Source: Bradyrhizobium sp. PSBB068 (GTDB lineage: Bacteria > Pseudomonadota > Alphaproteobacteria > Rhizobiales > Xanthobacteraceae). From it: a DNA stretch of 64,000 nt. Below the pieces are notes generated by a model. That model was given only the letters and a program-made list of their open reading frames with translations. It ran no database searches and was not told the origin of the DNA. The position numbers and the translations under genes were made by a program. Each line of letters starts with the position of its first letter. Position 1 is the stretch's first letter. This document shows, piece by piece, positions 1-10,682 of this stretch. The stretch lies in the NCBI GenBank assembly GCA_016839165.1, contig CP069300.1, positions 6,644,001 through 6,708,000 on the forward strand, written 5' to 3'.

Positions 1-1
1 G

Positions 2-583
2 CCGCAGCTGCAGGCGCTGAAGGAACGCTATCCCGACGACCGCGTGAAGCAGCAGCAGGAGATGATGGAGATCTACAAGAAGGAGAAGATCAACCCGATC
101 GCCGGTTGTCTTCCCGTCGCCTTGCAGATCCCGGTGTTCTTCTCGCTCTACAAGGTGCTGTTCATCACCATCGAGATGCGGCACGCGCCGTTCTTCGGCT
201 GGATCAAGGACCTCTCGGCGCCGGATCCGACCAACCTGTTCACGCTGTTCGGCCTGATCCCGTTCGATCCGATCGCGCTGCTCGGACCGCATTTCGGCTC
301 GTACCTGGTGATGGGCATCTGGCCGATCATCATGGGCATCACGATGTGGGTGCAGATGAAGCTCAATCCGGCGCCGCCGGATCCGACCCAGAAGATCATC
401 TTCGACTGGATGCCGCTGATCTTCACCTTCATGCTGGCCGGCTTCCCGGCGGGTCTCGTGATCTACTGGGCCTGGAACAACACGCTCTCGGTGCTGCAGC
501 AGAGCTTCATCATGCGCAAGAACGGCGTGAAGGTGGAGTTGTTCGACAATCTGAAATCGACGTTCGCCAAGAAGCCGACATAG
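2..583 (+). CDS. yidC: Membrane protein insertase YidC, C-terminal part (5' end outside window)
   Basis: Inserts and folds inner-membrane proteins, alone or with SecYEG. The frame is open from base 2, so only the last 193 residues are seen. They contain the conserved 60 kDa inner-membrane-protein domain: a Lys-rich cytoplasmic stretch, then hydrophobic segments around [34 protein letters not shown] and [20 protein letters not shown]. The tail after the last segment is short and basic. It is followed by engB, the usual order in Rhizobiales (rnpA-yidC-engB-argB). The family assignment is secure; the missing N-terminal periplasmic part cannot be judged. Confidence 0.95.
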   Translation, partial: PQLQALKERYPDDRVKQQQEMMEIYKKEKINPIAGCLPVALQIPVFFSLYKVLFITIEMRHAPFFGWIKDLSAPDPTNLFTLFGLIPFDPIALLGPHFGSYLVMGIWPIIMGITMWVQMKLNPAPPDPTQKIIFDWMPLIFTFMLAGFPAGLVIYWAWNNTLSVLQQSFIMRKNGVKVELFDNLKSTFAKKPT

Positions 584-610
584 CTTCCCGGCCACCTCGC
601 TTGATCAATG

Positions 611-643
611 CGTCATGCCCGGCCTTGTGCCGGGCATCCACGT
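611..643. repeat. Short palindromic intergenic repeat
   Basis: A 9-bp stem, ATGCCCGGC with GCCGGGCAT, around a 5-nt centre sits between yidC and engB. It resembles the other GC-rich palindromes in this window. An upstream extension of the engB frame would run through it, which argues for the downstream engB start. Confidence 0.6.
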
Positions 644-712
644 ATTGGAGGGTGGCAAGACGTTGACCTGAACGGTCGGATCTGCTCCGGCCAAGACGAA
701 GTGGACCCTTCG

Positions 713-1366
713 ATGACCACCGAACCCGATGCGGAGCTGATCGAACAGGGCCGAAAACTGTTCGCCGGCGACTGGCGCTTCATCTGGGCCTCGCCCTCGA
801 TCGAGACGCTGCCGCCGATGGCCGGCCTCGAGGTCGCCTTTGCCGGCCGCTCCAATGTCGGCAAATCGAGCCTGATCAACGCGCTGACCGGCCGCAGCGC
901 GCTCGCGCGTACCTCGCATACGCCGGGCCGCACCCAGGAACTGATCTTCTTCGAGGGCCCGGAGAACGCGAACTTCCGCCTGGTCGACATGCCGGGCTAC
1001 GGCTACGCCTCGGCGCCGAAGACCAAGGTGGCGTCATGGACGGCGCTGATCCACAAATTCCTGCTCGGGCGCGCGACGCTGGCGCGGGTCTACGTGCTGA
1101 TCGACGCGCGCCACGGCATCAAGGACGTCGATCTCGACGTGCTGAAGACGCTGGACAAGTCCGCGGTCAGCTATCAGGTCGTGCTGACCAAGGCCGACCA
1201 GGTCAAGGTCGGCGAACTGAAGACCACGATCGCCGATACGTCAGCGACGCTGGCAAAGCATCCCGCCGCGTTCCCCGAGGTGCTGGTGACCTCGTCGCGC
1301 ACCGGCGATGGTATGCCGGAGCTGCGCGCGGCGATGGTGCGCCTGATCGAGGAACGGCTCCGATGA
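713..1366 (+). CDS. engB: Ribosome biogenesis GTP-binding protein EngB (YihA/YsxC)
   Basis: Essential GTPase acting in assembly of the large ribosomal subunit. It is 217 residues, normal for the family. G1 motif GRSNVGKSS at about residues 45-53, G3 DMPG at 92-95 and G4 TKAD at 159-162 are all intact. The frame is open upstream to 608, but that part is encoded by an intergenic palindrome and lacks family similarity, so ATG 713 was chosen. Its stop overlaps the start of the next gene by ATGA, suggesting co-translation. Confidence 0.95.
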   Translation: MTTEPDAELIEQGRKLFAGDWRFIWASPSIETLPPMAGLEVAFAGRSNVGKSSLINALTGRSALARTSHTPGRTQELIFFEGPENANFRLVDMPGYGYASAPKTKVASWTALIHKFLLGRATLARVYVLIDARHGIKDVDLDVLKTLDKSAVSYQVVLTKADQVKVGELKTTIADTSATLAKHPAAFPEVLVTSSRTGDGMPELRAAMVRLIEERLR

Positions 1367-1731
1367 GCGGCGCGCCCCGCCTCCTGATCGTCTGTGCCGC
1401 CGTGATGGGCGCCTGCGGCGTCATGCTGGCAGCGGCCGCGGCTCATTTGCCTGATGCCACGCGGCTGGCGGCAGCGTCCTCGATGCTGCTGTTCCATGCG
1501 CCCGCCGCCATCGCGACCATTGCGGTCGCGGACCGTGCAATCGTTCACGCCAAGCTCGGAATCGCGGCGGCGTCCGGCTTCGTCATCGCGGCGTCATTGT
1601 TCGCGGGCGACCTGGTGCTGCGCCAGTATGCCGGCCACGGACTGTTTCCGATGGCCGCGCCGGCCGGCGGAACATTGCTGATTCTGAGCTGGGTGGCGCT
1701 GGCGGTTTCGGCCATGTGGCCGAGGCGATGA
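1363..1731 (+). CDS. DUF423 family small membrane protein
   Basis: 122 residues, almost entirely hydrophobic, with four likely membrane segments. The pattern AAAAHLP, then LFHAPA, then a C-terminal PAGGTLLILSWVALA matches the DUF423 (YgdD-like) family of inner-membrane proteins of unknown function. The start ATG overlaps the engB stop (ATGA), so it probably forms an operon with engB. The family call is from sequence pattern only. Confidence 0.8.
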   Translation: MSGAPRLLIVCAAVMGACGVMLAAAAAHLPDATRLAAASSMLLFHAPAAIATIAVADRAIVHAKLGIAAASGFVIAASLFAGDLVLRQYAGHGLFPMAAPAGGTLLILSWVALAVSAMWPRR

Positions 1732-1842
1732 CCCATAGCCCGTTGGCTCCAACCGGCTACGAATTGCTATCCCCGCTTTGCGCCCTGCCCGGCAATCAGA
1801 TAGAACCGCGGCCGTCCCTCCGCTGACGATGAGACCAGCCCC

Positions 1843-2736
1843 ATGACCGACCAGCACATCAGCCCGCTCGATCAGGCCCGCATCCTGTCCGAGGCGCTCC
1901 CGCACATGCAGGAGTATGACGAGGAAACCATCGTCATCAAATATGGCGGCCACGCCATGGGCGCCGAGGACACCGCCAAGGCATTCGCGCGCGACATCGT
2001 GCTGCTCGAGCAGACTGCGATCAATCCGGTGGTGGTGCATGGCGGCGGACCGCAGATCGCGACCATGCTGAAGCGCCTCGGCATCCAGTCGGAATTCGCC
2101 GCGGGTCTGCGCATCACCGACGCCGCAACCATCGAGATCGTCGAGATGGTGCTGGCGGGCTCGGTCAACAAGCAGATCGTCGGCTACATCAACGAGGCCG
2201 GCGGCAGGGCCGTGGGCCTCTCCGGCAAGGACGGCAACATGGTCAAGGCGTCGAAGACGACGCGTACCATGGTCGATCCCGACTCCCATATCGAGAAGGC
2301 GGTCGATCTCGGCTTCGTCGGCGATCCCGAGAAGGTCGACCTCACGCTGCTCAACCAGCTGATCGGTTACGAGCTGATTCCTGTGCTGGCGCCGCTGGCG
2401 ACGTCGAAGGACGGCCAGACGCTGAACATCAACGCCGACACCTTTGCCGGCGCGATCGCGGGCGCGCTGAAGGCCAAGCGCCTGCTGCTGCTGACCGACG
2501 TGCCCGGCGTGCTCGACAAGTCCAAGAAGCTGATTCCGGACCTGTCGATCAAGGAAGCCCGCAAGCTGATCGCCGACGGCACGATTTCCGGCGGCATGAT
2601 CCCGAAGGTCGAGACCTGCATCTACGCGCTCGAACAGGGCGTGCAAGGCGTCGTGATCATCGACGGCAAGACCCAGCACGCGGTGCTGCTCGAGCTCTTC
2701 ACCAACCAGGGCACCGGCACGCTGATCCATAAGTAA
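1843..2736 (+). CDS. argB: Acetylglutamate kinase
   Basis: Phosphorylates N-acetyl-L-glutamate in arginine biosynthesis, in the cytoplasm. It is 297 residues, the normal length. The amino-acid kinase fold is visible: VIKYGGHAM with the phosphate-binding Lys33, VHGGGPQI at about 65-72, and a C-terminal [12 protein letters not shown] block. The stop overlaps the start of the next gene (TAATG). Confidence 0.97.
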   Translation: MTDQHISPLDQARILSEALPHMQEYDEETIVIKYGGHAMGAEDTAKAFARDIVLLEQTAINPVVVHGGGPQIATMLKRLGIQSEFAAGLRITDAATIEIVEMVLAGSVNKQIVGYINEAGGRAVGLSGKDGNMVKASKTTRTMVDPDSHIEKAVDLGFVGDPEKVDLTLLNQLIGYELIPVLAPLATSKDGQTLNINADTFAGAIAGALKAKRLLLLTDVPGVLDKSKKLIPDLSIKEARKLIADGTISGGMIPKVETCIYALEQGVQGVVIIDGKTQHAVLLELFTNQGTGTLIHK

Positions 2737-3782
2737 TGGCAGACGCGGGACACACGGCGAGGCTCCCTCGCCGCTCGCCGGCGGCGCGGCTCGCAATGTC
2801 GCTGCCGGCCGCGCTGGTGTCGTTCCTGTTCTCGGCGGCGCCGGCGCATGCCGACCTCAAGCTCTGCAACCGCATGAGCTATGTGATCGAGGCCGCGATC
2901 GGCATCGACGACAAGGCCGCAACCGCGACACGCGGCTGGTTCCGCATCGATCCCGCGACCTGCCGGGTCGTGGTGCAGGGAGCGCTGACCGCCGACCGCG
3001 TGCTGCTCAATGCCCGCGCGCTCGGCGTCTACGGCGCCTCGCCGATCCCGCAGAACGGCACCGACACGCTCTGCGTCGCGCAGGACAATTTCGTGATCGC
3101 CGCCGCGCGGCAATGCCGCTCCGGCCAGACACAAGCGCAATTCACCCAGATCACGCCGACGCAGACCGACGATGGCAATCTCGTCGCCTACCTCGCCGAG
3201 GACAGCGAATATGACGACGAGCAGGCGCGGCTCGCCGGCATCCAGCGCCTCTTGGTGATCGCGGGCTACGATGCGGCGCCGATCGACGGCGTCGACGGAC
3301 CGAAGACGCAGAGCGCGCTGTCGGCCTTCCTCAAGAGCCGCGGGCTCGCCAGCGACATCGTGCAGTCGCCGAACTTCTTCACCACCATGGTCGATGCCGT
3401 GCAGAAGCCGTCGGCGTCAGGGCTGACCTGGTGCAACGATACTCAGTACAAGGTGATGGCCGCGGTCGCGACCGACGACGGCAAGGCGGTGACCAGCCGC
3501 GGCTGGTATCGCGTCGACCCCGGCAAATGCCTGCATCCCGACGTGTCGGGCACGCCGAAGCAGATCTATTCCTTCGCCGAAGCGGTCGATGGCGACAACC
3601 GCACCATCAAGATCAAGGACAAGCCGTTGAACTGGGGCGGCGCGGTGCAGCTCTGCACCCGCGACAGCAAGTTCGAGGTCAATGAGCAGGGCGACTGCGC
3701 CAGCCGCGGCCTCACCGCGCTCGGCTTCACCACCGTCGACATGACCAGCGGCGGCAAGACGCTGCGCTTTGCGGTGCCGTGA
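2736..3782 (+). CDS. Exported protein with two DUF1036 domains
   Basis: 348 residues. A signal peptide ends near APAHA (about residue 40). Two DUF1036-like domains follow, each with the pattern LxxCNxxxYxVxAAxxxDDxKxxTxRGWxRxDPxxC (about 42-150 and 226-345). Between them lies a stretch like a peptidoglycan-binding repeat (GYDAAPIDGVDGPKTQSAL, about 175-193). DUF1036 has no established function; the layout suggests a periplasmic or envelope protein. The ATG overlaps the argB stop, so coupling with argB is possible, though the functional link is unclear. Confidence 0.8.
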   Translation: MADAGHTARLPRRSPAARLAMSLPAALVSFLFSAAPAHADLKLCNRMSYVIEAAIGIDDKAATATRGWFRIDPATCRVVVQGALTADRVLLNARALGVYGASPIPQNGTDTLCVAQDNFVIAAARQCRSGQTQAQFTQITPTQTDDGNLVAYLAEDSEYDDEQARLAGIQRLLVIAGYDAAPIDGVDGPKTQSALSAFLKSRGLASDIVQSPNFFTTMVDAVQKPSASGLTWCNDTQYKVMAAVATDDGKAVTSRGWYRVDPGKCLHPDVSGTPKQIYSFAEAVDGDNRTIKIKDKPLNWGGAVQLCTRDSKFEVNEQGDCASRGLTALGFTTVDMTSGGKTLRFAVP

Positions 3783-3810
3783 TGAAGACGCTGGCGCTAC
3801 AAATATCGAT

Positions 3811-3949
3811 GTCGTCCCGGCGCAGGCCGGGACCCATAACCACCGCGCCACATGTTGTTCACTGGCGACAACCCCACAACGAAAGGCAACGCGCACCACG
3901 GCCCCAATTGCCGCCGCGGCGTATGGGTCCCGGCCTGCGCCGGGACGAC
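3811..3949. repeat. MITE-like element with long inverted ends
   Basis: A 28-bp arm at 3811-3838 (beginning GTCGTCCCGGCGCAGGCCGG and ending CCCATA) is repeated as an exact reverse complement at 3922-3949, enclosing about 83 bp. Each arm is itself palindromic. Related paired elements lie at 12682-12803 and 63610-63732, and single arms at 4671-4698 and 49259-49288. No gene lies inside. Confidence 0.75.
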
Positions 3950-3963
3950 GCGTTGAAAAAGCC

Positions 3964-4662
3964 ATGACTAAAACTCCGCGCAACTTCGGCCATGTCGAGA
4001 CCTGGGTGTTCGACCTCGACAACACGCTGTACCCGCATCACGTCAATCTGTGGCAGCAGGTCGATGCGCGGATCGGCGAGTTTGTCGGCAATTGGCTGAA
4101 GATCTCGCCCGAAGAAGCACGGCGGCTGCAGAAGGACTATTACCTGCGCTACGGCACCACGATGCGCGGAATGATGACCGAGCACGGCGTGCAGGCCGAC
4201 GACTATCTCGCCTATGTGCACAAGATCGACCACTCGCCGCTTGAGCCGAACCCGGCGATGGGCGCCGCGATCGCAAAACTGCCGGGGCGCAAGCTGATCC
4301 TGACCAACGGTTCGGTCGACCATGTCGACGCGGTGCTCGGCCGGCTCGGCATCGGCCATCATTTCGACGGCGTGTTCGACATCATCGCCGCCGATCTCGA
4401 GCCGAAACCGGCGCCGCAGACCTACCAGAAGTTCCTCAGGCTGCACGACGTCGATCCGGCCAAGGCCGCGATGTTCGAGGACCTCGCGCGCAATCTGGTG
4501 GTGCCGCATGAGCTCGGCATGACCACCGTGCTGGTCGTGCCCGACGGCAGCCAGGAGGTGGTGCGCGAGACCTGGGAGCTGGAGGGGCGCGACGCCGCTC
4601 ATGTCGACCATGTCACGGATGATCTCACCGGGTTCCTGCAGCGGTTGAGCGGAAAACGCTGA
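3964..4662 (+). CDS. Pyrimidine 5'-nucleotidase (HAD superfamily)
   Basis: 232 residues. HAD motif [10 protein letters not shown] has the nucleophile Asp17 and Asp19; motif II is LILTNGS; motif IV is the region around MFEDLARN. This matches the SDT1/PHM8-like pyrimidine 5'-nucleotidase group, which dephosphorylates nucleotides in the cytoplasm. The frame is open upstream through the palindromic element, so ATG 3964 was chosen. Exact substrate is not shown by the sequence. Confidence 0.88.
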   Translation: MTKTPRNFGHVETWVFDLDNTLYPHHVNLWQQVDARIGEFVGNWLKISPEEARRLQKDYYLRYGTTMRGMMTEHGVQADDYLAYVHKIDHSPLEPNPAMGAAIAKLPGRKLILTNGSVDHVDAVLGRLGIGHHFDGVFDIIAADLEPKPAPQTYQKFLRLHDVDPAKAAMFEDLARNLVVPHELGMTTVLVVPDGSQEVVRETWELEGRDAAHVDHVTDDLTGFLQRLSGKR

Positions 4663-4670
4663 TCTCTCCA

Positions 4671-4698
4671 CGTCGTCCCGGCGAAGGCCGGGACGACG
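4671..4698. repeat. Short palindromic intergenic repeat
   Basis: A perfect stem (CGTCGTCCCGG with CCGGGACGACG) lies just after the nucleotidase gene. It is a single arm of the family seen as pairs at 3811 and 63610. It could fold as a hairpin in RNA but has no T-run, so a terminator role is doubtful. Confidence 0.65.
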
Positions 4699-4816
4699 GA
4701 GCAGAGCAATCGCTCGCCAAAAGGACCGCCGGGTTTGCCTTGACTCCGCAGCCTCAAATTCCGAAAAAGCTCTGCAAAATTCCCGCCATATCCCCGATAC
4801 GCCCAAGGATCGCCCG

Positions 4817-5662
<846 letters not shown>

Positions 5663-5780
5663 CAGGCGGCGGCCACGGCGGCGGGTCGCGCTCCACGCAG
5701 GGCTGGGATCAGCAGAGCGAGCTCGATATCGTGCCGCACAAAGCTGGTCCACCCGCGGTGTGACGTGTTAAGCGGGACAC

Positions 5781-6935
5781 ATGATTGATGCCGTCTCGAT
5801 TACCCGCGATCTGGTTCGCTGCCCGTCCGTCACCCCGGCCGACGCCGGCGCGCTCGGTGTGCTCGAAAACCTGCTGAAGGCGGCCGGCTTCGACGTCCAC
5901 CGCGTGACGTTCTCCGAACCCGGCACCGCCGATATCGACAACCTCTATGCCCGCATCGGCTCTTCGGCGCCGCATATCACCTTTGCCGGCCACACCGACG
6001 TGGTGCCGCCCGGCGACGAAGCGGCGTGGACGCTCGGCGCGTTCTCCGGCGAGGTCAAGGACGGCTATCTCTACGGCCGCGGCGCCGTTGACATGAAGGG
6101 CGGCATCGCCTGCAGCGTCGCCGCGGTGCTGCAGTATCTGAACGACCATGGCGGCAAGCCAAAAGGATCGATCTCCTTCCTGATCACCGGCGACGAGGAA
6201 GACGTCTCGATCAACGGCACGGTCAAGCTGCTGAAATGGTGCGCCGAGCGCGGCGAGAAGTTCGACCATTGCGTGCTCGGCGAGCCCTCGAATGTCGAGG
6301 TGCTCGGCGACATGATCAAGATCGGCCGGCGCGGCTCGCAATCCGGCACGCTGGTGGTCGACGGCGTGCAGGGCCACGTCGCCTATCCGCACCGCGCCTC
6401 GAACCCGGTGCCCGACATCTCCAGGCTGATCGTGGCGCTGGGCGACGAGCCGCTCGATCACGGCAGCGCGCAATTCCAGGCCAGCAACCTCGAATTCACC
6501 ACCGTCGACGTCGGCAACACCGCGAGCAACGTGATCCCCGGCCAAGCGCGCGCCAAGTTCAACATCCGCTACAACGACAACCATACGCAGGAGAGCCTCC
6601 GGCAGCTGGTCGACGAACGGCTGGCGAAGGCCTGCGGCAACCGCATCCGCGCGCATATCGACTGGCAGCCGTCGAACTCGAACGTGTTCGTCACCCAGCC
6701 CGGACCGTTCACCGACCTCGCGGTTGCCGCGATCGAGGAGGCCACCGGCCGCAGGCCGGAGCTCTCGACCTCGGGCGGCACCTCGGACGCGCGCTTCATC
6801 TCGAGCTACTGCCCGGTGATCGAATTCGGCCTGGTCGGCCAGACCATGCACCAGATCGACGAGCGCACGCCGGTGGCTGATCTGGAGAAGCTGACGCAGA
6901 TCTATCGGGGCGTGCTGGAGCGGTATTTTGCTTGA
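5781..6935 (+). CDS. dapE: Succinyl-diaminopimelate desuccinylase
   Basis: Zinc peptidase-fold enzyme that releases LL-diaminopimelate, next to dapD in the same pathway. It is 384 residues. Metal-binding and catalytic motifs are present: HTDVVPPGD (His71), GAVDMKGG (Asp104) and TGDEED (Glu139/140). The C-terminal SGGTSDARF and His-containing QTMHQIDE blocks are also seen. Confidence 0.97.
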   Translation: MIDAVSITRDLVRCPSVTPADAGALGVLENLLKAAGFDVHRVTFSEPGTADIDNLYARIGSSAPHITFAGHTDVVPPGDEAAWTLGAFSGEVKDGYLYGRGAVDMKGGIACSVAAVLQYLNDHGGKPKGSISFLITGDEEDVSINGTVKLLKWCAERGEKFDHCVLGEPSNVEVLGDMIKIGRRGSQSGTLVVDGVQGHVAYPHRASNPVPDISRLIVALGDEPLDHGSAQFQASNLEFTTVDVGNTASNVIPGQARAKFNIRYNDNHTQESLRQLVDERLAKACGNRIRAHIDWQPSNSNVFVTQPGPFTDLAVAAIEEATGRRPELSTSGGTSDARFISSYCPVIEFGLVGQTMHQIDERTPVADLEKLTQIYRGVLERYFA

Positions 6936-7030
6936 TCCGGCCGCTCGGCTGGACACAAACATCGAAAACAACCCCATGCACAGTAGGGATTGGGGTCGCG
7001 GGTAATCCGCCCATACCAGATACAGTCTGC

Positions 7031-7768
7031 CTAGTAATCCACCCGCATCAAATAGAGCCCGTCCGGCGGCGCGACGGGGCCGCAGGCGGCGCGGTTGCGG
7101 GCGACGAGTGCGGCGAACAGATCGTCCGCGCTCCAGCGGCCCTCGCCGACCCAGACCAATGATCCGACCATCGAGCGCACCTGGCTGTGCAGGAACGAGC
7201 GCGCCGAGGTCACGATGTTGATGGCAGCGCCGTCGCGGGTGACGTCGAGCTGATCGAGCGTCTTCTCCGGCGACTTGGCCTGGCACTCGGTGTCGCGGAA
7301 GGTGGTGAAATCATGCTTGCCGAGCAGGCGCTGCGCGGCCTCGTGCATCGCCTCGGCATCGAGCGCGCGTGGCACGCGCCAGACCCGGCCGATGTCGAGC
7401 GCGAGGTTCGCGCGGGTGTTGGTGATGCGATAGAGATAATGCCGCTTGATCGCGGAGAACCGCGCCTCGAAATCGTCGGGCACGATATCGGCCGCGTGCA
7501 CGGCAATCGGATTGGGCCGCAGATGCGCGTTCAGCCCGTCGCGGAAACGGCCCGGCGGAAAATGTTTGGCGATGTCGCAATGCGCGACCTGGCCGCGCGC
7601 ATGCACGCCGGCGTCGGTACGCCCGGCGCCGTGGACGCGGACGTCCTCGCCGCAGATCGCCTTGACCGCCGCCTCCAGCGCGCCCTGCACGGTCGGCGCG
7701 GTGTCCTGGATCTGCCAGCCGGAGAACGGCGTGCCGTCATATTCGATGGTGAGCTTGTAGCGGGGCAT
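7031..7768 (-). CDS. truA: tRNA pseudouridine(38-40) synthase
   Basis: Converts uridines 38-40 in the anticodon stem of tRNAs to pseudouridine. It is 245 residues. The catalytic Asp52 lies in [11 protein letters not shown], and the C-terminal [11 protein letters not shown] block is typical. The start ATG overlaps the fmt stop (TGATG), so it is translated downstream of fmt. The open frame reaches further upstream but enters fmt, so ATG at 7768 was chosen. Confidence 0.96.
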   Translation of the reverse strand: MPRYKLTIEYDGTPFSGWQIQDTAPTVQGALEAAVKAICGEDVRVHGAGRTDAGVHARGQVAHCDIAKHFPPGRFRDGLNAHLRPNPIAVHAADIVPDDFEARFSAIKRHYLYRITNTRANLALDIGRVWRVPRALDAEAMHEAAQRLLGKHDFTTFRDTECQAKSPEKTLDQLDVTRDGAAINIVTSARSFLHSQVRSMVGSLVWVGEGRWSADDLFAALVARNRAACGPVAPPDGLYLMRVDY

Positions 7769-8703
7769 CAGCCGAGCCGCGCGGGCGGCTTCAGCGGCGT
7801 GCCGCGCAGGAAGTCCGCCGCCTTCATCGGCCCCTTGCCGGCGCGCTGCAATTCGAGAATCCGCACCGCGCCATCGCCGCAGGCGATCGCAAGCTGATCG
7901 TCGAGCATATCGCCCGGTTGGCCCGAACCTTTCGCCAGCTCGCAGCGCAGGATCTTCAGCCGCACCGGCTCGCCCTCGCCGCCGAGTTCGCACCAGGCGC
8001 CGGGGAACGGCGACAGCCCGTGAATGTGCCGCAGCACCGCGTGCGCCGGCTGCGTCCAGTCGATCCGCGCCTCGGCCTTCTCGATCTTGGCGGCATAGGT
8101 GACGCCGTCCTCGCTCTGCCTGGTGAGTTGCAAGCCGCCGCGCTCGAGGCCGCCCATCGCCCGCACCATCAGGTCGGCGCCGAGCGGCGCCAACGCATCG
8201 TGCAGGTCTGATGCCGTCATGCTGTCCGTGATCGGCAGCCGCTCGGCCATCGCGACGTCGCCGGTGTCGAGCCCGACATCCATCTTCATCACCATCACGC
8301 CGCTCTCGGCATCACCCGCCATGATGGCGCGATTGATCGGCGCGGCGCCGCGCCAGCGCGGCAGCAGCGAGGCGTGCAGGTTGAAGCAGCCGAGCCTGGG
8401 CGCATCGAGGATGGCCTGCGGCAGGATCATGCCGTAGGCGACGACAACGGCGGCATCCGCATCTTGGGCGCGAAACGCCTCGAGCGCTTCGTCCGTCCGG
8501 AGCGTCTTCGGCGTGAGTACCGGAATGCCGAGGCGGCGCGCCTCCTGCTCGACCGGCGTCGGCTGCAGCTGCAGGCCGCGCCGCCCGCCCGGTTTCGGCG
8601 CGCGGGTGTAGACGGCCACGACCTCATGGCCATGGGCCACCAGCTCCAGCAGCGTCGGCACCGCGAAATCGGGCGTGCCCATGAAAATCAGGCGGAGAGG
8701 CAT
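7768..8703 (-). CDS. fmt: Methionyl-tRNA formyltransferase
   Basis: Formylates initiator Met-tRNA using 10-formyltetrahydrofolate. It is 311 residues. Catalytic residues Asn108, His110 and Asp146 are visible in [16 protein letters not shown] and GLDTGD. It lies in a minus-strand unit def-fmt-truA, the common grouping of start-methionine processing genes. Confidence 0.97.
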   Translation of the reverse strand: MPLRLIFMGTPDFAVPTLLELVAHGHEVVAVYTRAPKPGGRRGLQLQPTPVEQEARRLGIPVLTPKTLRTDEALEAFRAQDADAAVVVAYGMILPQAILDAPRLGCFNLHASLLPRWRGAAPINRAIMAGDAESGVMVMKMDVGLDTGDVAMAERLPITDSMTASDLHDALAPLGADLMVRAMGGLERGGLQLTRQSEDGVTYAAKIEKAEARIDWTQPAHAVLRHIHGLSPFPGAWCELGGEGEPVRLKILRCELAKGSGQPGDMLDDQLAIACGDGAVRILELQRAGKGPMKAADFLRGTPLKPPARLG

Positions 8704-8736
8704 GCGATCAGATTCTTCCGGCGTCGGAGGGCGCGC

Positions 8737-9264
8737 CTACTCCGCCGCGCGCTTGGCGGCCTTCTCGAATTTCTTGAACACGCGGTCGCGCTTCAGCTTC
8801 GACAGGTAGTCTACGAACAGCACGCCGTTGAGATGGTCGATCTCGTGCTGGATGCAGGTGGCGTAGAGCCCCTCGGCATCCTCCTCGTGCAGCTTGCCGT
8901 CGAGATCGGTGAAGCGCAGGCGCACCCGCGCCGGGCGCTCGACCTCCTCGTAATATTCGGGGATCGACAGGCAGCCCTCTTCGTAGACCGACAGCTCCTC
9001 CGAATGCGAGATGATCTCCGGATTGATGAACACCCGCGGCTGCGGCGAGGTCTCGCCGTTCTCGTCGCGCTTGGCGAGATCCATGGTGATCAGCCGCAGC
9101 GGCTGCGCGACCTGGATCGCCGCCAGCCCGATGCCGGGCGCGTCATACATGGTCTCGAGCATGTCGTCGGCGAGCTTGCGGATATCCGGCGTCACCTTCT
9201 CGATCGGTTTCGACACCAGCCGCAACTGCTTGTCCGGCAGGATGATGATTTCTCTTAAAGCCAT
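8737..9264 (-). CDS. def: Peptide deformylase
   Basis: Removes the formyl group from nascent proteins. It is 175 residues. Motif 1 GIGLAAIQ (44-51), motif 2 EGCLSI with Cys98, and motif 3 HEIDH (140-144) supply the metal site and catalytic Glu. It is the first gene of the minus-strand def-fmt-truA unit; the promoter must lie in the 170 bp shared with rmuC. Confidence 0.97.
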   Translation of the reverse strand: MALREIIILPDKQLRLVSKPIEKVTPDIRKLADDMLETMYDAPGIGLAAIQVAQPLRLITMDLAKRDENGETSPQPRVFINPEIISHSEELSVYEEGCLSIPEYYEEVERPARVRLRFTDLDGKLHEEDAEGLYATCIQHEIDHLNGVLFVDYLSKLKRDRVFKKFEKAAKRAAE

Positions 9265-9315
9265 GGCGGCGATTTAAGCTGCGGGCCTGATGCGGTCAAT
9301 GCGCTGAGGAGCCTG

Positions 9316-9331
9316 TTAAGGCAGCCTTAAC
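9316..9331. promoter_or_regulatory. CtrA-type binding motif between def and rmuC
   Basis: TTAA-N7-TTAAC at 9316-9331 matches the full CtrA consensus of alphaproteobacteria exactly. Two further GCATTAACCA half-site-like repeats follow at 9349 and 9371. The site lies in the divergent promoter region of def (minus) and rmuC (plus). The match is seen directly; binding is inferred. Confidence 0.5.
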
Positions 9332-9434
9332 CACGTTTCTTCACGCTGCATTAACCAAGAAAATCAGGGAAGCATTAACCATAAGCGTTCCCTCTTCGTT
9401 CGCGTCCGACCGCGAATCGGCTACAAGGACCGGC

Positions 9435-10655
9435 ATGAACGAGATTCTCCTCATGATCGGCGACCTTCCGGTCCGCGTCTCCGACGCGTTGATCGGGCTT
9501 GGCGTGCTGGCGCTGATCCTGCTGTTCGCCATCGCAATGGTGATCGCGCGCGGCAGCCGGCGCGGCGCGGAACTCGCGATGGCCCAGGCCATTCGCGCCG
9601 ACGAGCTGGAGGAGCGGCTCGCCGAGATGCTGCGGGCGCAGAGCGAATCCTCCGGACGGGTCGACGCCAAGGTTGATGCCTTCGCGCAGGCGCTAGCCGG
9701 CCGGCAGGCCGAGATGGCCCGCGCGGTCAACGAGCGGCTCGACTCGGTAACCCACCGGGTCGGCCAGTCGATGGAACAATCGACCCGCAACACGATGGAT
9801 TCGTTGCGCGTGCTGCACGAGCGGCTCGGCATCATCGACCATGCGCACAAGAACCTCAACGAGCTCACCACCCAGGTGACGACCCTGCGCGACGTGCTCG
9901 CCAACAAGCAGTCGCGCGGCGCGTTCGGCCAGGCGCGGATGGAGGCGATCGTCCAGGACGGCATGCCGAAGGGCTCATTCGAGTTCCAGTACACGCTGAC
10001 ATCGGGCAAGCGGCCGGACTGCGTCGTGTTCCTGCCCGACCAGCGCCCGCTTTGCATCGACGCGAAATTTCCGCTGGAAGCGATGACCGCGCTGCACGAT
10101 GCGCGCAGCGACGAGGAGCGCAAATTCGCCAGCCAGCGATTGCGCACTGACGTACTCAAGCACGTCAGCGACATCGCCGAGAAATATCTGATTCCGGGCG
10201 AGACCCAGGACACCGCGCTCATGTTCGTGCCCTCGGAATCGGTCTATGCCGAAATCCATGACGGTTTCGACGACGTGATCCAGAAGGCTTATCGCGCCCG
10301 CGTGGTGCTGGTGTCGCCCTCGCTGCTGATGCTGGCGATCCAGGTGATGCAGCAGATCCTGAAGGATGCCCGCATCCGCGACGCCGCCGACCAGATCCGC
10401 AACGAGGTGATGCACCTTGGTGATGATCTCGGCCGTCTGCGCGATCGCGTGCTCAAGCTGCAGACCCATTTCGGCCAGGTGAACGAGGACGTCAGGCAGA
10501 TCCTGATCTCCGCCGACAAGATCGAGAAGCGCGCCGGCCGTATCGAGGAACTCGACTTCAGCAAGTCCGAGACCCCGATCGAAGTGCCGCGCTTCGTCAA
10601 GCCCGCGGCCACCGACCTGTTCCCCGCCCCGCGCAAGCTGCAGGCGGGGGAGTGA
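9435..10655 (+). CDS. rmuC: DNA recombination protein RmuC
   Basis: 406 residues. An N-terminal membrane anchor (about 17-38) is followed by a coiled coil rich in Glu/Arg/Gln, then the RmuC nuclease-like domain with PDCVVFLPDQRPLCIDAKFPLEA and SVYAEIHD. RmuC limits DNA inversions between repeats and belongs to the PD-(D/E)XK-like group. Divergent from def. Confidence 0.93.
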   Translation: MNEILLMIGDLPVRVSDALIGLGVLALILLFAIAMVIARGSRRGAELAMAQAIRADELEERLAEMLRAQSESSGRVDAKVDAFAQALAGRQAEMARAVNERLDSVTHRVGQSMEQSTRNTMDSLRVLHERLGIIDHAHKNLNELTTQVTTLRDVLANKQSRGAFGQARMEAIVQDGMPKGSFEFQYTLTSGKRPDCVVFLPDQRPLCIDAKFPLEAMTALHDARSDEERKFASQRLRTDVLKHVSDIAEKYLIPGETQDTALMFVPSESVYAEIHDGFDDVIQKAYRARVVLVSPSLLMLAIQVMQQILKDARIRDAADQIRNEVMHLGDDLGRLRDRVLKLQTHFGQVNEDVRQILISADKIEKRAGRIEELDFSKSETPIEVPRFVKPAATDLFPAPRKLQAGE

Positions 10656-10682
10656 TCGTTGCTGATGTCACCTCATAGCCGG

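Noticed and set aside
5709..7286. Long open frame on the minus strand opposite dapE, and similar long antisense frames (for example 1594-2796, 11284-12435, 38243-39361)
   Set aside because: Rich in Arg, Gly, His and Asp, as expected from mirror reading of GC-rich genes. No family pattern, and the plus-strand genes are certain.
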